Both the position numbers and the translations under genes were made by a program. A stretch of DNA of 64,000 bases, taken from NCBI RefSeq assembly GCF_018687715.1, contig NC_056753.1, positions 11,538,501-11,602,500 on the forward strand, written 5' to 3'. This DNA comes from Carya illinoinensis (taxonomy: Eukaryota; Streptophyta; Magnoliopsida; Fagales; Juglandaceae). The notes beneath the pieces were generated by a model. It was not told the DNA's origin. It ran no database searches and was given only the letters and a program-made list of their open reading frames with translations. Positions 25,101-40,100 of this stretch are shown here, in pieces; the stretch's first letter is position 1, and every line of letters begins with the position of its first letter.

Positions 25101-28100
25101 TCTAATATTTACTCCTCTTCGTACTTTATTTTATAGCCTATTTTTGGTGTGGGGGAGAGAGTGATTGTGGATAATGTACAAGTAAGTGACCTATCAAGGC
25201 TTGGTGGGACCAGACTATTCTTATAAATCTACTCATTTATGAAAAATCTTGTTCCAAATGTGCCAGGTGTACCAATGGATAACGAACTCTATCTTTAGTT
25301 ATGTTCAATTAGTCAACACCACCATGTTGATGGGCAAACCAGCCATGGATTTCGGCAGTTTATATTTAAAATGGTTCCCCTCATATAAGAGATTTGTTTT
25401 TTATAGTCTATGCTTTTCAAATAGTTTGCTGCTGGGGTGATTATTGAATAAGTTTATACTAGCATGATATATTCATTGGGGGCTTTTATATTTCTTTTTG
25501 AAACTTATTACGGGCAACTAATTGGATTTTTTTCTCCTAATTTTGTGCTGTTAAAATTTTTTAATTATATAGGCATGTTCCAATTTTGTGCATTGCAGAT
25601 GACTATTGTTGAGGCATATGCTGGGAGAAAGAAGATAAAATCACCAGGTGACTCTTCACAGTTGCATCCATTGTTATCCTCTTTACTTATTGAGGGAATT
25701 GCACAGAATACCATAGGCAATGTTTTTATATCCAAGGTTAGTGCCTCTCTTTTGTTCTACAGTATCTAGCAAGAGATTAATTTATAGGTTGTAATCTTAG
25801 TTATTGTTTGTGAGTGGTTTTTAGAAAGAAAAATTAAATGTATGCTTACAAATTCTTATTTGCCTAAACCCTCTTGACAAATGATTAGTGGGGTCAGTTG
25901 GTATCCTGATGGTTGCTCGGGGGTGGGGGAAGTCAAAGGGGTTCTCTGGGCTGTTAGAGCTGAGTTGTCGGCGGTTATGGAAAGATGAATGGTCTGACGA
26001 ACCAAGTTGATTTGGTTTGGGCGTGATTATGGGCTTGGGTCATGGGTTTCATGGCCCAAGTTTGGATGTTGCAGAAAGGGTCGCCGGTGACGCTCCGGCG
26101 AGTACCTTGGAACAGGTTCCAGCCTCGGTTTGTGTGGCCAGATGTGTTGAGGCAATGGTTACTTCAGCTGTTGCTCAGAATGAAGGTTTTGCTTGTCTTC
26201 AAGACGATCGACCTTCTCTCTCCTCTGTTTGCATCAGTTATCTCCAAATGGTGAGTTTGGAGAGTTTGGAGATAATAATACCATCCAAATGGTGGCCAAC
26301 TCACATAGGAGAAATAATACCATTGAAATGTTGAAAATCAATGGTAGAGACTGCACAGAAGCTCCAGTGATCAGAGAACATGTGGTGAGTGTTTTTAATA
26401 ATCTTTTTTTAGAATGAGAGGGATGGAGGCCAAAAGTGGATGGGCTTGACCTTGATTCTATTGAACCACAAGTAGCATCATGGTTAGAAAGAGCCTTTGA
26501 AGAAGATGAAGTACATGATGTGATTAGGAAAATGGAGAAAGATAAAGTGCCAGGACCAGATGGTTTTTCGATGGGGTTTTTTCAAACATGTTGGGGGGTT
26601 GTGAAAGAAGACATCATGAACGTGGTTCAAGAATTTTTCCATGCTGGAAAATTCAAGAAAAGCCTGAATGATACTTTTATTGCTCTTATTCCGAAGAAAT
26701 ATGGGGCCTCGGAAGTGAAGGATTTTAGGCCCATTAGCCTTATCAACGGAATCTACAAAATTCTGGCTAAGGTGTTGGCTAACAGACTAGGGGAGGTTCT
26801 AGGAAAAATTATTTCTACTGAATGTGATGTGAACCCCAATAGATTTGCTTTGAGACCCAACAAAAATACTGGAAAAACAACCCCAAGAAAGCCAAACTCA
26901 GGTATATGGATGGAGAATCTAGACCCGATGAGAACTCATTCAAAGAACCTAGATTATATCAAAATCTAGACCCATTGAAGAACCCGTCTCAAGAACCTAA
27001 ATTACAAAAGAAGAACGCCACAAAGGTTTTGATTTACCTTTGATAAGTTCAGAAGTTCAAGAAGAACATGAGGAGATAACTCAACTCTCAATCACAATTC
27101 CATATAGTCTGCCTCTCAGATGAGGAGGTTACAAGTGGTTTAAATAGACAATCCCCAAAAACCCTAAGTAAACAATGCGTCGGGTACTGTAGCGTGAACA
27201 GTGCCATACGCCGCGCTACAGTAACTTCTGAAACCCTAGTGAGACATAAAATTATAACTTTCCAAATAAACCCTTGGCCAAAAATACAAGGCCTTCCCAA
27301 AAATAACCCTAGTCCATTAGGAATAAGACATATGTGGGTGAAGCATCCTCAAGCCCACTTCTTTTAAACTAATAATAAAATACCGTTAAACAAATTGAAA
27401 GCCTTAACAACAATGGGCCCAATCTTTAAGTCATGTCTTCCATAGCTTGTATCAAGTGGATTAAAACTGGTTCTTTTTCCTCAAGCCCATCTTGAGTGTT
27501 GGGCTCTTCCTAACTTCATCCCAAGTGGATTGCACCAATCCTTGCATTGCTTCCTTGATCTTCTTGGCTCTTGATCTTGTAATTGGCCCATTTGGAATTT
27601 GCAAGGGATCTTTAAGGATAGCTACACCTTGGTTCCCATCAGAATGTTTGGATAGTAGACTAAAATCTGGTATTGCAGGGATCATTTGCAAACTAGACAT
27701 GGAAAAATCTTACGACCATGTAAACTGGAACTTTCTCCTATATCTATTGCAAAGATGTGGCTTCGGGGAGAAATGGTGCATGTGGATCAGATGGTGTATC
27801 TCAACAGCAGAATTTTCAGTCCTTATTAATTGCAGCCTGAAGGGTTTCTTCGACAGCTCTCAAGGTTTAAGACAGGGAGATCCTTTGTCCCCACTTCTCT
27901 TTGTTATCATCATGGAGGCCCTAAGTAGGATGTTAACTGCTTTGGTTGCCAATGGTTTTATGGCTGGTTTCTCAGTGGGCGACTCGAATAGGGGCTTTAT
28001 TTCTATCTCTCACTTGTTTTTTGCAGACGACACACTAATTTTTTGCGAAGCAGATAAAGAACAACTTAGGGCATTAAAAGGCCCTTCTTCTATGCTTTGA

Positions 28101-31100
28101 AGCAGCGTCGGGTTTAAGGATGAATTTTGATAAATCATAATTAGTGCCAGTCGGTAGAATCAGTAGTATTCAGCATTTGGCTAACACTTTGGGTTGTAAG
28201 GTGGGTTCTCTCCCTATGACATATTTGGGAATATCGTTGGGGGCTACTTCACGATCCCTAAAAATCTGTGATTCAGTTATTGAGAAAGTGGAAAAAAGAT
28301 TGGCAGGGTGGAAGAGACTATACTTGTCAAAAGGAGGTCGTGTGACTCTTATCAAAAGTACTCTCTCTAATCTACCAACTTATTTCTTGTCTTTATTCCA
28401 ACTCCCAACCTCTGTGGCTTCACACATTGAAAAACTTTACTGGGATTTCTTATGGAGTGGGATGGGGAATAAATTCAAATTCCACTTAGTTAAGTGGGAC
28501 AAGGTATGCAGACCACTCTCATCAGGTGGATTGGGAATAAAGAACTTGAAGACGTTTAACCGAGCACTTCTTGGTAAATGGTTTTGGAGATACAATATGG
28601 AACCAGAAGCATTATAGAAATTAGTCGTTGACTGCAGACATGGGAGAACGTGGGGTGGTTGGTGTACTAGAGATGGGAATGCCCCCTATGGGTGGGGATT
28701 TGGAAACACATTGGCGAGGATCAGGAGTTTTTGCAAACCGCACTAGATTCTTGGTGGGGGAAGGGACCAGTATAAAATTTTGGAGGGACATCTGGTGTGG
28801 GGAGAAGGCGCTGAAGGATGCTTTTCCTACCGTGTTCCATGTGGCATGTGAGCCAAAAGCTTCGGTGGCGGATTTTCTAGTGCGTTCAGGGGATCAAGTC
28901 TAATGGAATGTCACCTTTAGTAGAGCAGCTCAAGATTGGGAAGTAGACAGTTTTGAGGCGTTTTTCAGATTAGTGTATTCCACGAAGTTGAATGGTATGC
29001 GAGAAAATAAGTTGTGGTGGACACCTGCGGGTAAGGGGAACTTTTCAGTTTGATCATTGTATAAATCCCTTATAACCACACCAAATAGTCAGTTCCCTTG
29101 GAAAAGTTTGTGGAGGAATAAGGCACCTCCCAAAGTACTTTTTTTCGTCTGGTCAACGGCCTTGGGTAAGATTCTAACGACAAATAATTTGCGAAAATGC
29201 CAGGTAATCATTGCAGACTGGTGCTGTATGTGTAAGAAAGCCGGAGAGACTGTGGATCATCTGCTACTACATTGTGAGACAGCGAGAGCCTTGTGGTACA
29301 AAGTGTTCAACAGAATCGGGTTAAACTGGGTGATGCCTGCTACAGTGACTGAGTTATTGGCTAGTTGGGGGATGCAGGGTGGATTACCGCAGATCAAAGC
29401 CGTGTGGAAAATGGTTCCAATCTGTGTTATGTGGTGCATATGGCGAGAGCGCAATGAGTGGATATTCGAAGACAAGGAGCGGACACTAGTGGAGCTTCGC
29501 TCTCTTTTTTTCACTTCTATAGTCCTTTGGGCCATCGCTGTAAACTTTAATGGCCAAAATATGCACAATTTTCTTTTGTCTTCTTTAGCATCTTAGATAG
29601 GTTTTATCTCTTGTATAACTTCTTGTTTTACTTGGGCTATACCTATTCATATTAATACTATCATTTACCTATAAAAAAAAAAAAAAGTTATCTCCAAATG
29701 GTGCTGAAATTTTTATGAGGAAATTTTCAAAAGTCACTGCAATTGCAAATGGTGAGAGGATGCTTTCTTTGGTGAATGAAGATGAGGACTCATCCAGGGT
29801 TTTGTGTATTTTGAAGGATGATGCTGAGGACCTTTCGGATGATGAGCAGTTCTCAGATGATTAGTCTATGGAGGTGCTTGATTTGCAGCTAATATGCAAG
29901 GAGTTTGGGGCAGGTGCTTCTATAAACGGATTGGAGGATCCTAGTCCTATCTCTATATTGCCTTCGACTCATTTATGGGAAGGTTTACACTCGGATTGGA
30001 TTCTTTAGAAGGTGGATGAAATTTGTGATTGTGTAGGGATTTCTTGTTAGGGCTTTGAAGATCAATTTAAAGCTGTTCTTATTGCTATCGAGGTGGGACA
30101 ACCTCTTTTCGCCAGATCTCATTCTAAAAAAGAAAGGTAGTATAAGAGACTCTATTAACTACGATGCAAGGGAAGGAAGTGCTAGTAGGGGAAGGCACAA
30201 AGACAGGGTGAATAATGGTGTTTTAAGAAGCCAAAGATTATTTTATGGAATGCTCGGGGATGAATGACCCATGCAAGCGCCTCTATGTGAAAAATTTGAT
30301 TCGGAAATGGAAGGTTGATGTCATTTATTTGCAAGAGACCGAGCTGAAGTTTTATTGACAGAAATATTTTAAGAACTTTGTGGTTTTCTTATGCAGGATG
30401 GACCTCTCTTTCATCTAAGGGGCTTTGGGTGGTATTATAGTGATGTGGGGTAAGAGAGCAGTTAGTTTGGTGGAGGAATATGTTGGGGAATACTTGGTGG
30501 CTTGTTCTTTTAAGAATGTGGATGATGGTTTTGGGTGGGGTTTTGCAGGTGTGTATTTTGGCTCATATTGACCATGTAACTAGACCACCCAAAAATAAGT
30601 TGAATATGGTGATGTATTGGTCCAAGGTGACAACACTGAAAGCCTTTAATTATTGATTAACCGCATGAAAATTCCAGAGTGTCATATACACAAGAATCAA
30701 GAGCTGTGCTTCAAGATCCTGATTAGAGTTCTTGCACCTTGATCTTTAAGTTTGTTTTTTTCCCCAATTAATTTAGGACTTAAAAATGGAAGTGATAGAG
30801 GTAATTTCAGAACAAATGCTTAAATTGATCTAGGATTTTTGCATGGTGCTTGTAACGGTGGAAAGAACTGACTTTATTTTTATATAGGCCCTATTTTTAT
30901 AGAGGTAATAAGAATGCTTTTTTCCTCCTAAGTAATGCAACTTGTTGGGAAATATAAAATGACGGTGGCCGTGTTACAATCACCCAAATGATTTACTTAG
31001 AATATCCTTGCTTTTGAAGGAGATTAGCATAATTTTAATCTTTAAGCCTGGCCTTATTTTCGAGTTAATATTTAGTTGCATGAATTTATCTGGTTGCTCT

Positions 31101-34100
31101 TTCATAGTTATTTTTTCCTATTCATTATACGGTTGTTTCTAAAGGATTAAATTCTATCTATTACTTTTCCATGGCAGGATGGACATACAGAGGTTTCTGG
31201 ATCTCCTACAGAAAAGGCTATTCTTTCTTGGGCAATCATGGTATCGTTGTTAACTTGATCTAGTGTCCAAGGTTGTTTCTTCTTATACACTAGAGTTCAT
31301 TTCAGCATTGATTTGTGCTGTAGCTGGGAATGAAATTTGATGTTGTGAGATCAGAGTCAGTTGTTCTCCATGTCTTCCCTTTCAATTCAGAGAAAAAGCG
31401 TGGTGGTGTTGCTGTAAAACGGGTAATTGACTTATACCAAGATCTCCTTTTTTTCATATCTGTGTTCATCATGTTTGATTAGGAAATTTAACATTAATTT
31501 CTTAAACTGCATTCAGTTTATTTCTTTTTTTCTTTTGGAGAAACTTAGAGCCACACTGTTAAATGATATCTTTTAATTAGAATAGACTAATCCTGACCAA
31601 TCCACTGTGTTGGGCTTTGTTGGAGTGCTTAGATTCATAGTTTCCTGTGAGCTTAAGCTTCTCAGACATGGTTTTAAGGTAGGTGATCATCAGATTGAAC
31701 ATAGATCCCATTCTGTCATTTGAAGGAGAAATTTCCGTGTTGGGCCTCGCTATTGAGGGAGAACTTGGGTCCACACTTGAAGAGGAGTGCTATACGACCT
31801 GTTAAGACATTAAATTTATTTATTTTTCTCTATCGGGTTAAACTTTTGGAACAATTGGTAATTTATCAATTTCGTCGATCAGTATCATCCCAAGGGTATT
31901 TTTGACCCATAATTTGATACATCTGTGCATGCTATTAATGTGTGATAAAACGTAACAAATGGTTGTCGAAAAAGGTTTTTTCAAGAAGGATGCCTTCCAA
32001 GCTCAAATTGGACTTTAAAGAAAAAATCTAATTCGACTTTATAATTGATAATCCCACCATACCCGTTTAATTATTTAATACAAACTTTTCAAAACCTTGA
32101 AAATAAGATGGTAATCTAAGCTCAAAATGGATAGAGTACAAGATGTTCATGTCAAGTTTAATATGCCTTGTCACTTACATTTAGAGGAATTGTTTACCAC
32201 TTAAACCAACTGAAAAAAACCAAATTAACTACTCTGAAACTTTGGCAACTCCAGAAGTTGGGTTAAAGGTTTACATGGAAGTGATAAAAGATTTGTAGTA
32301 TTTTTTTAAACAGTAAATAAGAATTTTATTGACGAGAACTAGGCATAGTCTAGGTACATGGGACATATACAAGAGCAACACCTAGGCATGATTGACTAGG
32401 GAGAGATGGAATTCATGGATATTCATGATTGACCATTGGACTAGTATCATTGCATGTTAATTTTACATGTTGAGCATCTCTCTTGTTTGCCTAATTCACC
32501 CAATTTAGCAATTGCTCATGAGCTTTCCTAAATAACTTTTGTGGCAGAATGAATCTGAAGTTCATATACACTGGAAGGGAGCAGCTGAGATTGTTCTAGC
32601 CTCATGTAAAGAGTATCTTGACTCAAATGGTTCCCTGCAATCTATTGAAGAAGATAAGGTCAGGAACAGTGGTTGCTTGCTTACAATACCTCTGAAGGAA
32701 GTTTCTGTGAAAGCAGTGGCATCAAAAAATGAAAAAATAAAATAAAAACCCAAAGGATTTAAATAGCAGAAGTGATGTAAATTAAGTGAAAATGTAGATG
32801 CAAGAAGTTATGGATGAAGAGTGCATACATTATTTTATGTACATGACTCGTGGCTTTTGGTTACCTGAACAGAAGTTGTCCTTTAATATGGTGGTAATTC
32901 AGAGTGTGCAAATAGCTAGCCATTAGTTGCATAAACACAATCATATCCCGTCACAAAAGATCATGAAGCAATTCAAAGTATTTGAACAGAAGTTTTCCTT
33001 TAAGATGGTGGTAATGCACAATATATAGAAAACAGACATGATTGTCAAGGTAATGTGAACTAGAAAAGAAATTATTAGTTTCAGTTCTAACTAAAAAAAT
33101 GATATTTTAATCTTGTCGGTAAGAAATCTTTATTGGTTTTGCTAGGAATTGGTTTGTTAAGCTATGCGTTTGTTATGTGACCATTGATGCAAACGCTTGT
33201 TGACCATGAGATATGGTTATACACCAGATATTTTGTGATCATTGAGACAGCTCATATGAGATGTAACTTTTACAAGTTTGTCTTGGACTATAAGTCTCAA
33301 CAAAACCTTGTTGATTAATATATGTTACACTAAATGACTTAGCATGGGTTGATATCATTTTGTTTAAGGTGAATGTCATTTGAAGCATTGAAACTTGTAC
33401 TTAAATTTTGAAACTATGCCTCAAATGTTTTCCCCAGGACTTCTTTAATGCAGCTATTGACAACATGGCTGCAAGCAGTTTGCGATGCGTTGCCATTGCA
33501 TATAGATCATATGAATTGGACAAAGTTCCTACTGATGAGGAGTGTTTAGCTAAATGGGTTTTACCCGAAGATGGACTTGTTTTGCTCGCTATTGTTGGTA
33601 TAAAGGTAAACATCAAGAAACAAAATTATTAATTTACCATGCATTATTGTTCTTGCTTTCCTTTATGAGAATTGTTAGTGTATAATCAAGTATATCCAAT
33701 GAATGTACAACTGTTAGATATAAGAGGGTAGTGTGTGATTTTGCCCCAACCCACCATTTTCCTCTATTCCAATTCTTCTTTTCTCTAAACCCCATCTCTA
33801 AAACAAAAAAACTACTTGGTATTAGGGCAAGGTTAGGACATTTTTTTAATTTACTTAGTCTCTCTCTTCCGTTTATTTTCTATCAAAAAAAGGAGCGCTA
33901 TCCAAGATACTCAAAATGGGATTGTGGTTCACAGTTTTTGATGGCTATGATGTTCTTTGTTCTTTGTTGGTAGTGGTCACCAATCCTGTCTAATGTTGGT
34001 GATGTAGTAATGCTGATGCATCTGTTGATGTCGTGTCTGTCGATCATAGCATTCAACGAAGTCCAAACAATTAATTCTGCTGCATATGATGCTAATATTA

Positions 34101-37100
34101 TTCCCTTGGTGCCTTCTAATTTCATCAAATATTACAAATTCACGACGTACTTGTCCTTTGGATTGTGTGTAGGATCCCTGTCGCCCTGGTGTGAAAGACG
34201 CAGTCAAAGTGTGTACAGATGCTGGTATAAAGGTAGTCTCTTGCATCTTTTTGAATAATTGGTTCACATTTTTTCCTTTTCGAATAATTGGTTCACATTT
34301 TTTCTATCTATAGTCATGATGTCTTGATTTGTATTGTTCACTGAAACCATTATCATATGGACATGTACCCTTGTAGAGTATCTAGTGCATCTCCAGTTTC
34401 AGGTATTGTTGACAGATTCATATCCTTCTAGGACTAAATTCAATGTTCTATTTTGCTACCTGTTATTCACCTGTTCTGCAATCCTCGGTCAAGGGATGGG
34501 AGTAATGAGATTTTTTTTCATGAGTGTTGCACAAACTTAGGTTTTTTACTTGAAGCCATATACGAGCAGTACACTCCACTTCAATGTCTAGGATGGTAAT
34601 GGTAACTGTATGTCTATCTCTATATGGTGTTCCATGAATTCTTTTCTTCTACATTTTAAATCGTCCAATATTTTAATTTATTCAGAAATAGACATGTTTT
34701 GCTTTCTCATCAAACTATTTGTCGGTCTTATGCTAGTAAAATCCTTGATAATTCGATATGATTGCAGTACTGGTAACAGGAGCAGTGCACACTAGTTGTC
34801 ATAATCATGGCTGATATTTATTAGGGATGAAAGTTTAAACTAGAAAACCGGCCCAGCCCGAACCCATTGGTTTGGTTTTGGACTGATTCCATGATTCTAC
34901 AAATCGGATAGAATCGGTCCAGTTCTGGTTCTTCGGGACCGGACCGATTCGTGTTTATATATATATGAATAATTTTTAATATCATATAAAATATTATATA
35001 TATAATTATATATGAAATAATTTTATGCTCTAATTTATAACATAAAATTATAATATTAAACATGAACATTTGTTTGATCATATATTATTAATATAAAATA
35101 TATATATCAATTACATTTTTAGGCCTAATAAATTCTCAACATATTCCTTTGAATCCTTTTGATAAATAGATAATACATTAGTAATTCTAGTATATATTAG
35201 TATAGTAATTACATTTTGCTTTAATTAATTGGTATACATTAGTATACTAATGTTTATTAATACTAAAACCATATTAAATCACTTGATTTAATATTAATAC
35301 TAGTACTATATTAAATCACTTTTATATAGTAATATTAATATTATATTAAATCACTATAACTTATAATAATATAGTTATACTAAAACCAGAAAACCGGACC
35401 AAACCAGATCGGAATCGGTAAAATTGAAAGTACCAGTTTAGTAGGGTAATCAGTGCAGAATCGGTTCTTGAAAATGCAAAACTAGTGTAACTAGTTCAGT
35501 TCCAAAAATTGTACAAAACCGAACCGGACCGGTTACACTCCTGTGGATAACACATGAGGTTCATGCCTCGCTGTTACATACAGTTCAAGTATTGTAGGGC
35601 TAGACAGCAGCTTTTGCAAAGATTTTGACCTCGGATAATCTAATAAAGAGAAATGTCATAGTTGTAGATTGGTGTTGCATGTGCCAGAGGTGCAGAGAAT
35701 CTGCAGATCACTTTCTTCTCCATTGTGAATATGATTTTAAGAATTTTTGTGGTAGAATTGGTCATTCCTAGATGGTTCACAGAACTACCAGATTTTTTGT
35801 TTGATAAGTAAGAAATTTATTAAACCATATAATTAGGCATACCCAAGTACACAGGAAGTATACAAGAGAAAAGCACCTAATTACAAGCTAAAGCTGGAAA
35901 AGAGCACTAAAGTCATTAAGATTAATCCCATCCATTACAATAACGGAAGCCCAAAGCAACAAAGTATGAAAAAAGAAGCCTCTAATCCCTTCCACTGAGA
36001 GTTCTTTATTGTTGAAATAGCGCCCATTCCTCTTATTCCAAATACACCACAGAAGAGAAAGAGGTACCATCTTCCAAATGACTGCTATTTGACGAGTTCC
36101 TAGTTCCTTGAATCCCTCTCCAACAAGCCAAAAGATTCATCACCCTACTGGGCATCACCCAAGCATTGCCAAGCTTAGCAAAATCCTCATCCCCCAAGGC
36201 ATCACAATGGAGAAGAAGGTGATCTGCCGATTCTCCACACCTTTTGCATGTGAAGTACCAATCCATTGCAATGATATCATGCTTTCTCAGCTTATCAATA
36301 GTAAAATTTTTCCCATGAGAAACCAACTACTTGAAGAAAGCCACCTTGAGAGGCACTTTGCATCTCCAAATATTTTTCCAAGGAAAAAATCAGTAGAAAA
36401 ATGTGACGCCGAGGCCTTGTACAAAGATCTAACCAAGAATTTCTTATTACCAAGCTGATTCTAGAGTAATCTATCCTCCCCTCCAGATTTTATATTTGAA
36501 GCATGGAGCAAGCCATAAAAATCAGTGATGTCCCCCACCTCCCAATGCTGGACATCTCTAATAAAGCTTACCAACCACTGAATAAAACCAGCACTGTTGT
36601 CCATATAATCAGCCACGGAAGTGCCTTTATCCAAAGCAATTCTAAAGAGAGAAGGGAAAGCATTTTTCAAGGCCTCATACCCACACCATAAGTCATGCAA
36701 AAAAGGGATCCAATTACCCCTACCCACTTCAAATCTGAAATTTCTGAGAGCTCCCCCAATACATTACAAATGAATTTCCTCACTCCCACACCATATGCCC
36801 CTCTTACTTTGTTTGAGCACCAACCTGCCCAAATACTCCCATGTTTGGCATCAATAACAATCCTCCAAAGAGCATCCCCTTCTTGATGGTATGGTGGTAC
36901 CGCCATAACCATTTCCCTAAGAGTGCCTTATTGAAAGTTTTCAATTTTCTAATCCCTAAACCTCCCAAAGATAAAGGAGTACAAGTCTTGTCCCACTTGA
37001 GCAAGTGGAATTTCTTCTCATCCTCCAATCCACCCCACAAGAAAGCACGAAATATCCTTTCCATTGTGTTAGCCACTCCTACAGGCAAAGGAAATAGAAA

Positions 37101-40100
37101 TAGGAAATAGGTTGGGATATTAGATAAGGCAAAGGAAATAGAAATAGGAAATAGGTTGGGATATTAGATAAGGTACTCTTGATTAAGGTGATTCTACCAC
37201 CTTTGGACATATAGATCCTTTTCCAACCAGCCAATCTACATTCAATTTTCTCTATAACCCTGTCCCAAATTGCCTTGGATTTATAAGGTGCCCCCAAAGG
37301 AAGATCAAGATACTTCATACGCAAAGTAGAAACCTTGCAACCCCAAATTTGTTTTGATGGGTAATCAAGAAGAAGCCTTGCAACCCAAAATATCAGCTAA
37401 ATCCCCTAAATTATTGACCAAACCTACAGGGACCATTTCAGACTTTGACAAATTCACCTTTAAACAGGATACAGCTTCAAAACATGGCAAAAGTGCCCAT
37501 AAAGAATGAATCTTATCAAAATTTGTCTCACAGAGGATCAAAGTTTTATCCGCAAAGAGTAAATGGGAAACATTAATACTGCCATGAAGAACTGCCCACC
37601 GAGAAGCACAAGATGAAACCCCTATCCACCGCCGCCTTCAACATTCTGCTCAACACACCCAAACATTGAGAGGTTCATAGAACTACTAGATTTTGAAGAG
37701 TCAATTGGAAGAATGCTCAGTTTTATCTGCTTGCGGGATGACCATATTATGTTTAATTGGACAACATGGAGAGCGAAGTAAATGCTTTGAAGATCGTGAG
37801 ATGTCAGTGGAAGAGCTGAAGAAATTGGTGGACAAATCACTTTATACATGGGCAGGGATGTATAATGTCTCTGTTTTATAATATTTTCTGAATTATGGAT
37901 GTTCTTCTTTTACTCATTGAAGGTTTTATCTCTTGCATACATCTTGTATAATAGGGTTGTGTTCCTCTGTGCTTTTAATGAAATGAATTGCATTATATAT
38001 GCATATATATACTATGACGTGATTGAGGCATGCCCTCCATAGCATAATGAAAAGAAATTGGCTTACCATGCTCTTGTAATACTTTTCTGGAACAAAACAA
38101 AATGCCTTGATAGCCTTCTTTCTATGATTTTTTTTCTTTTTACATCTTGTTCACATATAAGAATTGTAGATAGATGTTTGATAGAATAGGAGACGATCAT
38201 TTGTAGCATAGACTTTTAACTGTCCACTCCGTTCTCTGTTACGATTGAGACAGCAAGAGGTCAATGTAGTCCCCATGACTGTGGCCAAAATTTTGGGTTT
38301 ATTTTTATCAATAGATCTGTTTGATTTTTCTCTAGTTTAAACTAATCAATGACTTGTAACATTGATACTGTTTCTGATGCTTGGTTGATTGATGGTGTTC
38401 TGCATTAATGGAACCATTTTGTAGCGAGAAGGTTCAAATCACTGAAAGTGACAGGCTTTTTAAAGGTTGGAGGGAAAATCAATGTTTTTTCCTAGGATAA
38501 GATGCATTTTATATGAAGCCTTTGACATCCAGAAACCTGTACATCAAGTCACTTACTATGGAATTGAGCTTATCACTTTGCTTTGTCATTACAAACATGA
38601 AAGGGAGGCCTGGTAGAAAGCTGCGGTGGATTCTAAATTTGGATATGCTTGCCGTGAGAGGTGTTCTAATGAGGTGCATGGACCGCAAGTTTTGGGGTTG
38701 TAGAAATATATTAGAAGAGTGAGGGTTTTTCTAGTCATTCTAGACTTGAGGTAGTTGATGGGTTCAGGACTAGATTTTGGCATGATTTATGGTGTAAAGA
38801 TGGGGGTCCCCTCAAGGAAACCTTCCCAAGGGTATATAACCCTGTGGGTGTGTAGGAAGCCTCAACGACTGACCCATTGGAGTTTTCCAATTTGTCCCCT
38901 AAATGGAATGATGGCTTCTATAGAGCGGCTCATGCTTGGGAAGTTGATGCCTTTAGAAGAAGTTCTTAATCTCTTGTATTCTTCTAGAACTTTTCTTGGA
39001 GGTCAGATTAGATTTTTTTGGACCCCTTCCAAGAAAAGGAAGTTCATTGTTCGATCATTTTATCAAGTCATTGTGCCTCATAATGCTAACCCTTCTCCTT
39101 TGAGGGGTATTTGTGTGCCTCAGGTTACTAATTCCTTGCCTGTTAATTTTTTTCTCTCAGGGGTGTTCCTTTGGGGATTCTGGCATCATTTGGGCTTGTT
39201 TTTGGTTTCTTTGTGGCTTTTGACACTGTCTGGGCAAGTTTTTTTGCCTCTGTTCTAGATTTCGGTGCAATCTGTGCGAGTTCTTTGGGTCTGTTCTGGA
39301 TTTTGGCACTTTCTATTTTGGTTCCTGGTTTGGATTCATTTTTCGGCGTTTTTTGTTTTGGTGCGCAACCTTCTAGTCGGATATTTTATTTTCGGTTCAT
39401 CATGTCATCAGATAAGTTGGACTCATTCCATATTTGTTTTACTGGCAAAAATTATTTTGCTTGGGAGTTTCAATTTCAATTATTTGTCAAAAGGAAAGAA
39501 TTGTGGGGTCATATTGATGGGAGTGATCTCGCACCTAGAGATGTAGAGGCTTTGTCCAAATGGCAAATCAAGGATGCTCGGGTTATGACTTGGATCCTTA
39601 GCTCTATTGAGCCTCAACTTTTTCTCAATTTAAGGCCTTAGAAAACTGCCGCTGGCATGTGGAATTATCTCAACAAGGTTTACAATCAAGACAACATGGC
39701 TAGGCGATTTCAATTGGAGTATGAGATGGCTAATTTCACACAGGGGAGTCTCTCAATTGAGGACTATTTTTCTGATTTTGAAAAACTTTGGGCCAACTAT
39801 TCAGACATTGTTTAAGCTAATGTTCTAGTTGCGGCTCTCTCTGTTGTCCAAGCAATGCATGCAACCAGCAAGCGAGATCAATTTTTGATGAAACTGCATC
39901 TGATTTTGACATTGCACGTTCTAATCTGATGAATCATGATCCCGTCCCATCTCTAGATGCTTGTTTGAGTGAAAGTTTTCGAGAGTAGCATCGTCTAGTA
40001 ACTCAAGCTTCCATGGAACATCGGGCTAATGTTAGTGCACCTGTTACTGTGGCCTATGCAACCCAAGGGAGGAATAAGGGTAGAGACATGCGTGTTGTCC

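Larger units (their letters stand above)
25880..30570 (+). mobile_element. Outer decayed LINE in intron 18, split by a second LINE
   Basis: Left piece (25880-26253) reads as an ORF1-type region; right piece (29686-30570) continues with an acidic segment ([21 protein letters not shown]) and then the ORF2 endonuclease start near 30235 (WNARGLNDPCKR, YLQET at about 30330) and stops near 30567 at [10 protein letters not shown]. Several stop codons. The pieces are exactly separated by the inner LINE and its duplication. Confidence 0.8.

Noticed and set aside
34821..35081. - strand 86-residue frame
   Set aside because: Read-through of the AT-rich core of the ACCGG-ended element.
39171..39401. Hydrophobic Phe/Leu/Trp-rich frame before the gag ATG
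   Set aside because: T-rich leader DNA read in two overlapping frames; no domain.
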